A DNA stretch of 64,000 bases from Adiantum capillus-veneris (taxonomy: Eukaryota; Streptophyta; Polypodiopsida; Polypodiales; Pteridaceae), in the NCBI GenBank assembly GCA_014529385.2, contig CM043945.1, positions 91,525,112 through 91,589,111 of the forward strand, read 5' to 3'. The position numbers were made by a program, and so were the translations under genes. Below the pieces are notes generated by a model. The model did no database searches and was not told the origin of the DNA. It saw only the letters and a list, made by a program, of their open reading frames with translations. Below are positions 45,958 through 57,083 of this stretch, piece by piece (position 1 is the first letter of the stretch; the number at the start of each line of letters is the position of its first letter).

Positions 45958-46519
45958 ACGTAAGTTTCTCATGATGAAAGTGTGATTTTAATTGTGCTAG
46001 CTACAACCTGATATTATTCCCTATGCACCATACATGCACCAAAACTGATTTTCAACCTTAGGAATAGGTAGAGCACGTCTAGAGAAATCTATAGAGTGCT
46101 TCAACTACAAAAGCTGACTGACCTAAACTAGGTTGTTCATCTTAGACGTGAACTTTTTCGAGTGTCAAAAATGACATTTGAGTACACGCGAGTGTTAAGG
46201 GTATTGTGCTCATGCTAGGCATAAAGTTTCCTTGTTTTTCGAGACTCGTAGTAGGTATACCAAATCATTGGAACAAGCTTGAAGTAAGGAAAGTAGCTTT
46301 TGATGTCTGACACACATTTGAGACTGAGATAGGTAGGAACGGATTAGACTTGGGTTTTTCAAGAGATTAGCTATCTCTTGTAGCCTCCATGCACTAGTCC
46401 GGTCAGCTACGTCCCATGGATTGATAAAATTTGGGTCAGTATGTCCTAGGATTGATATTTTATGTCTATGGTTCTCGCTTTGCTGACATCAATATGTGAG
46501 GCTTGGTAGAGGGCTGACA
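45958..46519 (+). repeat. 5' LTR of element G, second part
   Basis: This continues the LTR begun at 20782. It ends GGGCTGACA, followed by TTT and the primer site TGGCACCATTGCCGAGGA at 46523. The terminal segment (TCTCGCTTTGCTGACATC) resembles the end of the E LTR (CTCGCTGTGCTGACGTC). Confidence 0.65.
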
Positions 46520-46896
46520 TTTTGGCACCATTGCCGAGGATGAGGAAACCTAGACTAGAAAAAACCCAAAATATTTACTTAAATTTTCATTATTTTTTCT
46601 AGTTTTGGTTAGAGTAATACCTTTCTCACTTTATCAAGGTTGAAAGGTGCTTGAGAGTAGGGATACTCAGTAAGGACCTCACAAAATTTAGTTTAGTAGG
46701 TCTGATTAGGTAGAGGGTCCTTGAGACGAGCTAGTGGTCGGTCACCTAAGTAGAGAGTAGGGATTTCAGTCAGAAGGTTGATTTTTTTACCTTTTGTTCT
46801 TTTTTTCCATGTTCAGTAGGAGTAGGGTAAGTAGAAAACCATCAAGATTGCATCTGATCTAAGGTGCATTGAAGAAAACCAGAAAATTATCAAATC

Positions 46897-47648
46897 TATC
46901 TTAGGCGCATTGAAGATAGACTGAGGGTTTCTAAGATTGACATCGTACAATTGAACTTGTGAGGTGGTATACCAACTTGATTAGACCACTCCTCTTGATT
47001 TTGGGAACATTTGGATCACTAAAACACTTGGTCAAGCACAAAAACTGGAAAAAAATACACACTTTAAAAAATTTCACATGGAAAACCCAAATCATGCTAA
47101 AAATTGAAACCAGGGTGTGGATAAATCCTAAAACTTGTGGGACAAGTAATCTGTGGAGGAAAAGATGAAAAATATGTAAATCTAGAAGAGATTTATCTTA
47201 GGCGAACAGAAGATACAAAACTCTCAAGAGAGCATATTTTAACAAATTTTCAACCCATAGAGTCTAATCATACCATAATATAGCTCTTGAGAAAGTTTCA
47301 TCATGTTTGGAGTTGTGTAAGGATACAAACACCAAGAGAATTGGAAAACCAAGCCATGGGATAAAAAATAGTGATAAAAACATTGGTAAATTGTCCAAAC
47401 TTTGTGAAACTCATTGTACAAGCTTGAGATCACATGAAGAATCCACTCCAAGTCATACTAGCCAAAAATATGTTGAAATAGAAAAGATTTATCTTAGGCG
47501 CATCAAAGAAAAATCTCCCACCAGAAAAGCAAATTTGTCATTTTGACACCAGGATTGACTTTGGCAAACTATGGAGACCCCAATTGTGTGATAAAATTTT
47601 AGATAGACCCTACAGATAGGTATAGCCATCTTAGGAATGCCTAAGATA
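46897..47648 (+). repeat. Palindromic leader modules of element G (family 2)
   Basis: 22-bp sites start at 46897, 47194, 47490 and 47627 (spacings 297, 296 and 137). The left half is TATCTTAGGCG or a close variant in all. The right half is well kept only in 47627 (…TGCCTAAGATA) and partly in 46897 and 47194 (…AAGATA). The accessory motif at +98 is clear after 47194 (AAAGTTTCATCATGTTTGG at about 47292) and recognisable after 46897 (TTTTGGGAACATTTGG). A further degenerate site may lie near 46853. Confidence 0.8.
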
Positions 47649-48012
47649 AACCTGAGCAGAATTTTACCTTTTTTGCACATAAGGTCTATTGGGCACTGGA
47701 ACAAAATAACTTTTGTATATTTTGTGACTTAGAATTGCAAATTGAAGAAGCACATTTGACTTTAAATGTTGTTGTGTAGGGAATTGCGACTTTGTGAAGA
47801 CAAGAGAGCAAGCAGCAAAATCATTGCGTTTAAAACCAAAGACAACCTTCCAAGTTTGTTCTATCAGTTCAATTAAGTTTTGTAAATCCATATATGAACC
47901 TAGCATCTGGTAGAGTTTTGGGAAACTCGATTGACTTAGGAGAGAATAGGAGTAGAGCATCTAGAGAGAGAGCGTAAATCAAGGAAGACCATTAGAAATT
48001 ATAGCAGAAGAA

Positions 48013-48571
48013 GTGTCACACACTTACTCTGATTCATGTTCAATTATGTCTTCTTTTTTAACTCAATCTGGAACTGGAACCTCTCTCAAGTTCAAGCACA
48101 TCTTGAATTTTTTCAATAACAACAAGTATGAAGCCCTTATTTATTTGGACCCAAATGAGGATTTTACAATGAGGATAGATGACCCTACCATTGATTTTTA
48201 AGAGGAGGTTAGGGAAAACAAACAAACAAGACAACCTGTATGTAGACCAAAATGGATTACAATATTGCAAAATAAAACACCCCGATTTAGTGAATAAATG
48301 GGAATTAGAGATTGATACTCTAATACCAAATAAGTCTATAAAGGAGGGACCTCCGGTGTTAGAGTTAGAAGGGTATGAGTTAATAGATGCTAAACCATTG
48401 AAACACATCCCCAGTGATAACCCAAGACTTGGAGTTTATTGCTGGGAAGAAAACAATATTAAGGATTTGGTATGGACTATCCATGCCAGATTAACTGACA
48501 CCCTTGAAAATTGTGTACATTTTCAAAATCAAGGAAAATGGATTAGCAAAAATTCTCGCTCATCTCTTTAG
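48013..48571 (+). pseudogene. First ORF remnant of element G
   Basis: Frames 48013-48201 and 48179-48571 begin 365 bp after the last palindrome. They contain the phrase ALIYLDPNEDFTMRIDDP. Element E has a similar phrase (ALVYLTIEDASVFVLRKD) at the equivalent place after its leader. This is probably the N-terminal part of the gag-type protein. The function is not known. Confidence 0.5.
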
Positions 48572-48939
48572 GGATTGTTACAACAATAATTTTGTCATGA
48601 TGACTCCAAAGGAGATTGAAAAAACCAAGTACCAAGGATACTCAATCCGTGAAGTGATCATGGAAACCGTACAGGAAACCAATCGGGATATGGATCCAAA
48701 TGCTAGAACTTATGATAGAATAACCAACCAATGAGGAAGTGCGGCAAGGAGTAGCCACCTCAATGATTCCAACAGAGAAAGAAAGAAAGGAACCACCTAT
48801 AACAAGGGAAGAATAAGTGACATGAGGACGAGAAGAGGTCCACATGAGTCACACTTACCAAACAACTAGTTTGAGGGATTGATGGGAGAAACACCGGCTA
48901 GATGAGAGAGAGTGGGTGTTGAACACTTGATTGTAGAGT

Positions 48940-49477
48940 CAAACTAGCAAATTTCCAAAAGTGGGTTAAAACATATAGCAGGACGGGTGACACATATGAC
49001 CATTTGGACAGCTTCCGACAGGTTTTGAGAGCTGAGCCCATAACCAATTTCCATACACAATTTGAGGGATTGGGGATGACCTTGGAGGGTAAAGCCTTGA
49101 CTTGGTTCTAGACCATACCTCATGGATCAATAACTGATTTTTTGACTTTGGCTATAAGATTTGTCGCTACATGCTCTAAAATGGGCATAAAGCATAGTAC
49201 TGTGTCACAAATATATAGTTTCAAACATAAACAAAGAGAAATTGTCAGAAGTAGCATGAGCCAAATGAGACAGTACATTGACAGATGCCCAAAGTTGGAG
49301 ATTCCAACCGAGGAAAGACTAGTCTCACTGTTTCTAGAGGGGCTATTAAAAAAATATTTGCATGCTATTTTGTATAGAAAAAAACACATGACATTAGAAG
49401 CATGCAGTTTAGATGCAATAGACTTGAGAGATAATTGTGAGATCTTCAATGAGGAAAGCAAAGCTAAAGATACTTAG
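48940..49477 (+). pseudogene. Gag (Retrotrans_gag) of element G
   Basis: The frame reads FQKWVKTYSRTGDTYDHLDSF, then LGMTLEGKALTWF followed by a stop (TAG at 49108), then IRFVATCSKMGIKHSTVSQIYSFK, MRQYIDRCPKL and LFLEGLLKKYLHAILYRKKH. This is the helical capsid core of plant gypsy gags, with the WF motif and the later LFLEGL helix. It ends at 49475-49477. The protein would form the particle shell. Flanking frames are broken. Confidence 0.78.
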
Positions 49478-49731
49478 AGCCAGCAAAACACATCCATTGT
49501 GCCTACACAAGTAGGATCAACAGATATAGCTTCTACCAATGCGATAGAGGACATGCTTAAATGCATAAATGATATGGAATGCCAATGCAAGACCCAATGT
49601 AGGGATAAAATTAGAGACAACCTATGGGACAACAAAGGAAATTAAAATGATGCAGTATTGAAGGGAAATTGAAAAATCGTGATACAAATGAGTGCTACTA
49701 CAAGCCAAAATATGATGAAATTTTCGAGTAG

Positions 49732-50369
49732 GTGCGAATGAGGCCACAGGGGCAACCCATGTATAGATACACACCCAATATGGCACCCATGCAGCAACGA
49801 TCACCCATGAATGTGGAGCAACCACAACCAGTATTAGGTCGTCAACCTCCACTTCCAAGGGATAGATCTCTACTGATCAAGAACATGGTGTCTGAGGAAC
49901 AAACAAAGGAACAAGTGCTAGTACCCATTACTCCATATCTTGAGACTAGTTTGATAAAAATGGGGATAGAAGAATAGTGGTATAACCAACCTAATCTAGC
50001 TCAATAACAATGGGGATAGAAGAGAGTGGTATAACCAACCTAATCTAGTCCTTATCTAGCCGATGTGCCAATCACCTACAATACCTGTTTATTTTATTGC
50101 AAACCAAGGGGAGAGACATGCCAATGCCCAAACCAAAGAGTGAAAATTATCACAATTGTGGAGCGGATTACCATTGGAAAAATGATTGTCCTGAACTGGA
50201 TAAGAATGTGAGACCTTTACAAGCATATTGTGGAGTGTGTGGACACAAAGGTGGACAGTTTCTTGAGGACTACTGCAGGAATCCAACAAAAAAAGGGAAA
50301 ACTCTCTTAAATATAGTTCAAGTGGTGCCAATTAGTTCATTAGAAGGGGAATTGATAATTCCAATTTAA
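49732..50369 (+). pseudogene. Pro/Gln-rich linker and zinc knuckle of element G
   Basis: A Pro/Gln/Met-rich segment (49732-49977) is followed, after stops, by NYHNCGADYHWKNDCPELDK (about 50139-50200). This is a C-x2-C-x4-H-x4-C type knuckle in which the first Cys is apparently Tyr. A second Cys/His cluster (YCGVCGHKGGQFLEDYC) comes directly after. Together they would form the nucleocapsid RNA-binding part. Confidence 0.7.
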
Positions 50370-50972
50370 GTGATGTCTAGAGCACAAACCACACAAAACC
50401 AACAAAAAACACGAATGGATCGGATAAAATGTAGCAATTCCTCCAAAAACTCGAGGAAAGAAAGATGCAAAAGATATGAACTCAAGAGACAAAAACAACA
50501 AAAGAAGATTGAGGGGAAGATACGAAAGGAGACAGAAGAAAAAATCCAGACTCCTTTTATAGATTTTAAGGAACTTGAACCAAAATCGACTGGATTTTTT
50601 TTGGTTGATAAAATTTATGAACCAATCAGTGCAGCTTTTCAAGCTGGACTAAAAGTCGAACAAACGCTAGAAAACCAATGAAAAACCTATCGAACACCTG
50701 AAATGGAAGCAACTAAATTAGAGGCTTAGAAAAACTTGGTGCAAATCACACAAGCCTTGATGGAAAAACAAAATCCTCAGCAAGATGATATAGGAGAACC
50801 AAAAGTAGTTGAGACCAAAGTCCTAAGAGAAAAATCTCCAAAAATAAAAGGTCAAAAAATTGGGAAAATGAGGAAGTACAACCACATAAAATTGGAAGTT
50901 CTTGATAGTGAAGAAGGATGGGATAGAGTTTTGATAGTTGAAGATGAGTGGCCAAACTATCTGTGGAAATGA
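50370..50972 (+). pseudogene. Lys/Glu-rich linker of element G
   Basis: Highly charged coding (KRQKQQKKIEGKIRKETEEK) followed by FIDFKELEPKSTGFFLVDKI. Stops occur at about 50679 and 50728. It corresponds to the charged region before the protease in element D. Confidence 0.5.
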
Positions 50973-51382
50973 GTTAGGGAAGCAAAAAATGGAATCTTGA
51001 CTCTAAAATCAACACCAATAGAAGAAGTTCCGTTTGATAGATCATCCATGAAACTAGATGAGTCGTTGTAGATTGAGGATCAGAATAGTCAGGCTCTACA
51101 AAAGTTGAAGCCTTGCAAACACTGTCGTCTTACTTAGTCAAGAATGAAGAGAAATCAAAGAAAGTCCAAGACAGACTTTGGATGTGGCCAATTTACAATC
51201 CAGTATGTCGACACCAATTCCGTGTAGAATTACTTTGGCTGAGCTGTTGAAATGAAGATCACACCTATACGGAGATATACAAACCACCATGGGTAGAATG
51301 GGATTTAAAGGAGTATCTCAAATGACTTAAAAAATTTGCAAAAAGAAGAGACACAGACTAGAGACTTGTCAAGTCGGTACCT

Positions 51383-51800
51383 ATGAATAAGGTCGGGGAC
51401 TATTGTGAAGGGAATGAGGGAAACCTGACCCTTTCAGTACAATACAATGATGTAACAACTATGGCTATTTTAGACAGTGGAGTAGGCATAGCCATAGCAA
51501 CCAAAGCTATTTGGGAAGCTTGGGAAAATCCAACAATTAGGAAAACAAGAATGAAACTGCAATTGGCATATGGACACATAGAGAACCAATGGGTCTACTA
51601 GAGAATGTGATAGTCACCTCCTGCAGGATTGACTACCATCACGTTTTTGCCATTGTAGACTTTGGGAAGAAACTCAATTACGAGATCTTCTTGGGAAGAC
51701 CATTCATGAGACAAATAAAATCAATCCAAAATTGGGGCAACGATTATCTCTAGCTGAAACAAGTAGGGGTAGTCACTCAAGTGAACTTGAAAAACCATTT
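51383..51800 (+). pseudogene. Aspartic protease of element G
   Basis: The active site is MAILDSGVGIAIATK (Asp-Ser-Gly at about 51473). After a stop at 51599-51601 the fold continues in another frame with HHVFAIVDFGKKLNYEIFLGRPFMRQIKS. The layout is the same as in element D. Confidence 0.8.
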
Positions 51801-51839
51801 GTATAAGAATGTGTTAAGGATACCAATAGAGGAATTGGA

Positions 51840-52480
51840 CTCAAAAACTTGTGTAAAAACTAAACTGCCATCATGGGTACATAAAACCACTCCAATTTGG
51901 ATGTGTGGTGCTTCTCAATCGTAAAGTGTACAAAAGAAAGACTGCATTTTGGACAGGATGTAAATGATGCAAATTACATACCAGAACCATTTTCTGAACA
52001 TTTGGTTGAGCCCTACAAATGGACTTAGATCTTCGCAACCATGGATGTATGTATTAATGAAACTACACATACACATTTTTGTGACAAAGAGGGCTATGAA
52101 ATATTTCACATCCGGATGGTGTATATTGAGATGATCAAGGAGCAACTTGTCTTCTTTGATCACTATTACGATTTTACGGATGAGTGGAAAGAAGAACTTA
52201 TTACAACAGGGGATCGAGAACAGGAGGAGCACTTACAAGCCAAGATTCTACTCAGAGGAGGGAAAGAAAGATCTTTTAAGTTTCCAAACCAACACCAAAG
52301 ATGTAAACAAACATATCGGAAAAAACAAGACCATACCTACAAAACGGTCATTGGAAACCAAGACTCACTTCTTGATGAAAGTGAATGCAGCAGACTACAT
52401 AAAAGACAAGATAACTAGAAGATATCAAGATGTAGAGCATGCAAAGACACAAAACCAATGTCACTTAAGCCAAATAAAAT
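51840..52480 (+). pseudogene. Conserved post-protease block and tail of element G
   Basis: SWVHKTTPIWMCGASQS, then NYIPEPFSEHLVEPYKW and IFATMDVCINETTHTHFCDKEGYEI match the block at 35735-36011 of element D, with stops and one frame change. A charged Lys/Gln-rich tail follows to 52480 and beyond. No reverse transcriptase is present before element E starts at 52802. Confidence 0.62.
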
Positions 52481-52801
52481 AAAAGGGAAATAACCCTCAA
52501 TGATCAAGACGGAGCAAAAATCCAAATACAAAGAGCTGAAACAAACCTTGAAAGAAGTATGGACCACAAAAATGGAATCAAATAGTGACAAATGGGGAAA
52601 AATCAATGTTCCAACGCATTATAAGAAATACACTTTACAAGATTGCAGGATCATTGTAGAGAAACCCTTGCGACAATCAATAGAATTGGAAGATTCATAT
52701 GAGCGGCAGGAAAACACCAAATAAATTGACCTTGACAAGCCTAGAGAAGTGCCAAAATCGGCATACATAGCCAAGGATCTATCGCAAGAGGAAGAGGAGA
52801 T
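52481..52801 (+). other. Tail of element G up to the E insertion
   Basis: Lys-rich frames (52500-52724) contain VWTTKMES, possibly a decayed W-[IV]-P-K motif. The last bases (GCAAGAGGAAGAGGAGAT) are purine-rich directly before the E LTR. They could be a true polypurine tract or only G sequence at the insertion point. Confidence 0.45.
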
Positions 52802-53719
52802 TGTTAGAAGCTGGACACACCCTACGGAAAATGACTGCTCGGCAGATTATTATTTTTGTAATTATTCTTTTATTGACAAAAATCTGACATTTCACCTTGT
52901 AAATATTGGGGCTTACAAAAGTTTCCAGATTGTATCCCAGTTTTGACATTTAGATTGAGAAGATGGTTAAAATGGAACATTAGGGTTTGAGAATTGTAAG
53001 GTATTTATACCACTTTTTGACCTTAAAGAAAGACCTTTTGTCATTTTAAAAAGTTTGAAGTCTGTGAGTGAGCGTATTGTGTACGAGAGAGAGTGAGAGC
53101 TTCATCTTGACGCTACGCATGCACCGGTGGTCGTAATCGAGTGCGGAGAAGTGCAGTGTGTTGCCCCCGATGAGAGCTATGCGCCAATACCTACATTGCG
53201 TGCGTACGGTGTGGTTTTGCGAGCTCCATCTACGAGCTTCATCTGGTGATTCGGTGAGCATACGTTGTCCGATTTTTCATTGCAGTATATCCACGCGATC
53301 GCATTGAGTAGAGCTACACATTAGGCACTTTAGATTTCGGAAACGAAGACCTGCAAATTTTGGCTAGACATCCTACGTGATTTTGCACCAGGTGTTTTGG
53401 GTTGGGATTTTGGTTTATAGACCTTAGGGAGAGCGATCTATTGGTGTTAGTCGGGTCTCCTTCAAGTTCTATGGTGTTTTGAGATTGTCTGATGGGTATT
53501 CGGCTCTAGAAAGCGTTGTAGGAAGTTTCTTCTTATGCACTCCTGAAGGCTATAGCTTTGACATTGGGTAGAGGCCTATGTAGGAATTAGTTAGGAGTCG
53601 GTCGAGACACCCTATGCTTGCTTCCACGCACCTGCGGATCGAGCTTCATCCTTAGCTGACAAATCTTGTTAGGTGAGTGCTCGCTGTGCTGACGTCTGTC
53701 TTGGCGTATCCGTCCAACA
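52802..53719 (+). repeat. 5' LTR of element E
   Basis: 918 bp, starting TGTTAGAAGCTGG and ending GTCCAACA. It contains a GAGAGAGAGTGAGAGCTTCATC stretch corresponding to the same part of the D LTR. A half palindrome GACATCCTACGTG (53367-53379), identical in its first 11 bases to the half-site repeated in the E leader, lies inside the LTR. Confidence 0.8.
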
Positions 53720-53720
53720 T

Positions 53721-53738
53721 TGACGCCGTTGTTGGGAA
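53721..53738 (+). promoter_or_regulatory. Primer-binding site of element E
   Basis: TGACGCCGTTGTTGGGAA follows the LTR end CAACA after one base. It is the counterpart of TGGCGCCGCTACC in D. Confidence 0.7.
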
Positions 53739-54260
53739 CGAAAACCTTAGGTAGGTGACCGAGACTAGTCCTTGAGGATATGGATTCTTTGGGTTGCCAA
53801 GAGTCTCGTTTTACATTTAGATAGGATCAGAGGGTGGAGGACTCTCTAGGTCTTAGAGGGAGTCTAGGGAGCGTGTGTCTAGCCTAGATCCTTCGACTTC
53901 GGTAGATTTAGGTAGACTAAGATAGTTTTAGGTATTAGTTGAGTAGAGAGTAGGAGTTGGAGTGGTAGAAGCGGTGAGAGGAGAGCTTGAGAGTTCGGAG
54001 AGGCCAGAAAGCAACCAAAACACCATTATCACCATTTCACATGATGAGTAGAAGTAGGGTAAGTAGGACATCATGATTCAAGATCTAGAGCACTTCATGC
54101 ATGTATACTAGCTTGTTAGATTCATCACAAGGTTGTAAAAGACGCAAAAGTGTGTTTGAAAGCTAAAGTGAAGTCCAAAAGTTACTGTGAGTGTTTCTGA
54201 TAGAGTTGCAAAGCATCGGGAGCATTTCTGTCAGGAAAAAAAATTAATTTTAAGCCAGGA

Positions 54261-55221
54261 GACATCCTATGCATAGAATGTCTACAGGCTAATCTGGTGG
54301 GAATTTTGGAATTTTGAGTTGACCAGTGTGTCCAGAAGGTAGGTTTTACCCTATTTTCACCTCGAAAGTGGAAATTTGATGATATCTTGATAGGATAAGG
54401 CCAGATATACTGAAATTGCCAGACATCCTATCCAAATTGTGCCAAGGCATTATTCTAAGACCAAAACCATAGGATGACTGCATGGGCATGATCTACATGA
54501 TATATTGAGTGACTGAGAGAGGTTTCATCTCATTTGGGTGAGAAAATTGAGTTCTAAGCAGACTTTAGCACTTTTGACTAAAAAAGACTAGAACAGCTAA
54601 AATCGGGGACTTTTGAAATCCAAACCAAAATTTGAGCATACCACTGGGTTGCTGACATCAAGGGGAAATTGTGGGACAAGTCTGGGGTCAAATAGACCAA
54701 AAAGACATCCTACGCGTAGGATGTCATCTGTGTGATTTTACACTCCAAACTAAATTTTGAGCATACCAAAGTGATCAGCACCTCAAGAGGAGTTTGTGCT
54801 TTGCATTTGAAGTCATTCAGAGCAAAAAGAAATCCTACACTTGAAATGTCTAAAGCAAGAAATTGAAGCCAAATACTGACTGTGGGCATAACAAGGTGTT
54901 GTATAGCCTGAGGCAAGCCTCCTAGTCAATTTTGGTCCAAATTGGAGTTGATTAGACTAATCAGACCAACAACAGGTTGTCGGAACAGATTTCTGATCCA
55001 TTGACCAGCTTATAGGTGTCCAAATCAGAAAGTAAAAATAGCTATGGACTCAGCACATCAAGGTAAATCCATAGTGCAGAAATCTAGACAAAACAGAGCA
55101 GGAGACATCCAACGTGTAGGATGTCTACTGGGGCTTAGTGAAGAGAAAATTTGACTGAGCTTATATAGTGAGGTTCCATTTGTCTTAAGGGTTCCAGAAC
55201 TTCTTTCAGAAGTGAATTTGG
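54261..55221 (+). repeat. Palindromic leader modules of element E
   Basis: Palindromes start at 54261, 54704, 54829 and 55103, with a decayed half-site at 54422. Spacings from 54422 on are 282, 125 and 274, the same series as in D. The site at 54704-54725 is a perfect 22-bp palindrome: GACATCCTACG followed by its own reverse complement. Accessory inverted repeats at about +98 are seen at about 54517 (GGTTTCATCTCATTTGGG) and 54927 (CAATTTTGGTCCAAATTGG), with a weaker one near 55201. The first module (54261-54370) also matches the first module of D in its spacer (CAGTGTGTC…GGTTTTACCCTA). Confidence 0.88.
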
Positions 55222-55446
55222 ACCTTGTTTGACCTTTTGACGGAGCAAAGACTGAATTCAGACTTTTCACGTAAATTGACCAACATCTGAGGGAAGTATA
55301 GTTTCAGATTAGCAGACCTAATCCAGAAAATCAGCAGTGTATAAAATACAGTAGTGGTTGAGGTTAACTCTCCAGCTATACCAATCATTACTATAATCAC
55401 CTCTGATCCTTTGCCAGGTGAGTGGTTGGATTTGTAATAAGTTGCA

Positions 55447-55918
55447 TTGCTAAGTTTGATGAATTTAAGATCAAGAAGATACATTTTTAGAGACCAGAAG
55501 GTGGCAGGTGACCAAGGTAGCTTAGTGTCCACCGAGGAGAGTGTAACTCAGGCAAGGCTAGATCCACTAGCACCGATTATTGAGGAGGGTAGTGATACTG
55601 ACACTTCATCAGAAAAATCCTTCTTCATGATGGGTAGTTAGCAGCCAGGAGGTTTCACCTATGACGGACAAGTGCCAGGAGGAAGCACCTCCCTAAATCC
55701 TTTGAATGATTCCAAGTTCACTGTAATCTTGTTAGAAGGAACAAACTCGAGGGGAGCCCTAGTTTATTTGACTATCGAGGACGCAAGTGTATTTGTATTG
55801 AGGAAAGACTGGAGATAATTTGAGTCTATGATGATGGAGATAGATTTCGAGACAAAAAGGGGAACCACTATCTGATGGTTAGTAACCCTGAAGATTACAA
55901 CAGATATGGAGATAACGT
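55447..55918 (+). pseudogene. First ORF remnant of element E
   Basis: A frame from about 55447 encodes an acidic segment (IIEEGSDTDTSSEKSF), a stop at 55639, then GGFTYDGQVPGGSTSLNPLN and VILLEGTNSRGALVYLTIEDASV, another stop at 55817, and more coding up to the insertion of element B. It corresponds to the first ORF of G. The function is unknown. Confidence 0.5.
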
Positions 55919-57055
55919 TGTGAGCGGGATGAAAACACACACAACGCCTCTATAACGACCCGACACACACTCTTGGAAAGATACACACACACACTATGGG
56001 GCACCACTCGGCTTACACAACACACCTGGCCGAGACAGGGAACACACCTCTGGAGTGAGAGGAGAGAGACTATCCACTTGCCCACTCCACACACACACAC
56101 ACACACACACCCAAAAACTCAGCTCAAAAGAGGATAATTTCTGATGTTTAGATACAATTGAGCTTGGGCCAACACCAATGGGGCAAATAGCTCACACAAT
56201 ATGGGTAAAAGAAGCCGGATACGATCACAAACTGGAGCAGAAACTTCGCTCATAGGAGGAACTTACACAGAAAAACAGCAGGAAAAGAGTGAGGAATTTG
56301 GCAAAATGGATAGCGCCATCGCGTCCGGAACGGCCCAAAACCCCAGTCTACAATGTCAAAGTGCTCAAATCCGACCTCGGATGAGCAGTTTACGGCCAAA
56401 ACAGGCTCCAAAATGAGCAAAAACACACCTGCGGCTGTTCCTCCTCTCTTCTCCACGTTTTTTTCTGGTCTTCTCTCAGTTTTTTCAGTTCCCACACTTA
56501 GCTTTATTAGTTGGGCACCCTTGGCCTTTTAGATGACCTCAAACGGACCCCGAACAGGCCAAAAACTGACCTCGCAGTGCATAGTTGTCACCTTTTTGCA
56601 TCATTCGCACACCTGGCACTCAGCTTTTTTCCAATAATGCACCTCACCACCACGTGAAGTGGCCCCAAAAAAAGGTCCTCATGATGACCTTTCTGCATAA
56701 TTCTCACAAGCAAACACCCACGTTGTGTCCGTCCTCATCTGCGTGCAAATATTGACCTCGTTCGCCCTCCTGACGCCACTAGATGCCATCTGACGCACCT
56801 GCTGACCTCACGTCGTCGGCCCGCGGATAGCTTCCTCGAGAAGTTTTACGCGCTACCAACTCCTCCTTATTGTAGAAAAAACACACTGGTATTGGTAATA
56901 GTGAAAATCGATGCACTATGTACATGCTGTCCTACCTGTACACATGTGGGCCCCACATAACCACCTGGCTAAGGAAAATGGGCAATTCTTTATTTGATGC
57001 ACCATGCATGTGTATGTACATATGCGCAATCCCTTGCTCCAAAAAACTCCTGACA
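55919..57055 (-). repeat. 3' LTR of element B
   Basis: 1137 bp. In element orientation it starts TGTCAGGAG (57055 downward) and ends GCTCACA (55919). It contains a (CA)n tract at about 56090-56110 that is shorter than in the other copy. Confidence 0.93.
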
Positions 57056-57073
57056 TAATTTGCCCATCCCCTA
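57056..57073 (-). promoter_or_regulatory. Polypurine tract of element B
   Basis: The minus strand reads TAGGGGATGGGCAAATTA directly before the 3' LTR start TGTCAGG. This is the usual primer for plus-strand cDNA. The equivalent in element C is GGTTGGGGCGTGGCAAACTA. Confidence 0.75.
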
Positions 57074-57083
57074 GCCTGCTAGA

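Larger units (their letters stand above)
20782..52801 (+). mobile_element. Element G: gag-protease LTR element, host to nested element C and broken by E
   Basis: The 5' LTR is inferred in two pieces, 20782-21203 (starting TGTTAGCTTC) and 45958-46519 (ending GGGCTGACA), split by element C. The joined length of about 984 bp fits its relatives D (940) and E (918). The left/right junction aligns with the D LTR segment around 'gagctatttgcg..tgtaagtat..aaacgatg'. A primer site, TGGCACCATTGCCGAGGA, follows at 46523. The interior holds the palindromic leader, gag, zinc knuckle, protease and a post-protease block. There is no reverse transcriptase or integrase up to 52801, where element E begins. The 3' LTR is not in the window. 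Confidence 0.7.

Noticed and set aside
52802-53719. Reading this LTR as the 3' LTR of element G because purine-rich sequence precedes it
   Set aside because: It does not match the G 5' LTR pieces and is followed by a primer site and leader, so it is the 5' LTR of a separate element E. The purine run may be chance; not fully excluded.
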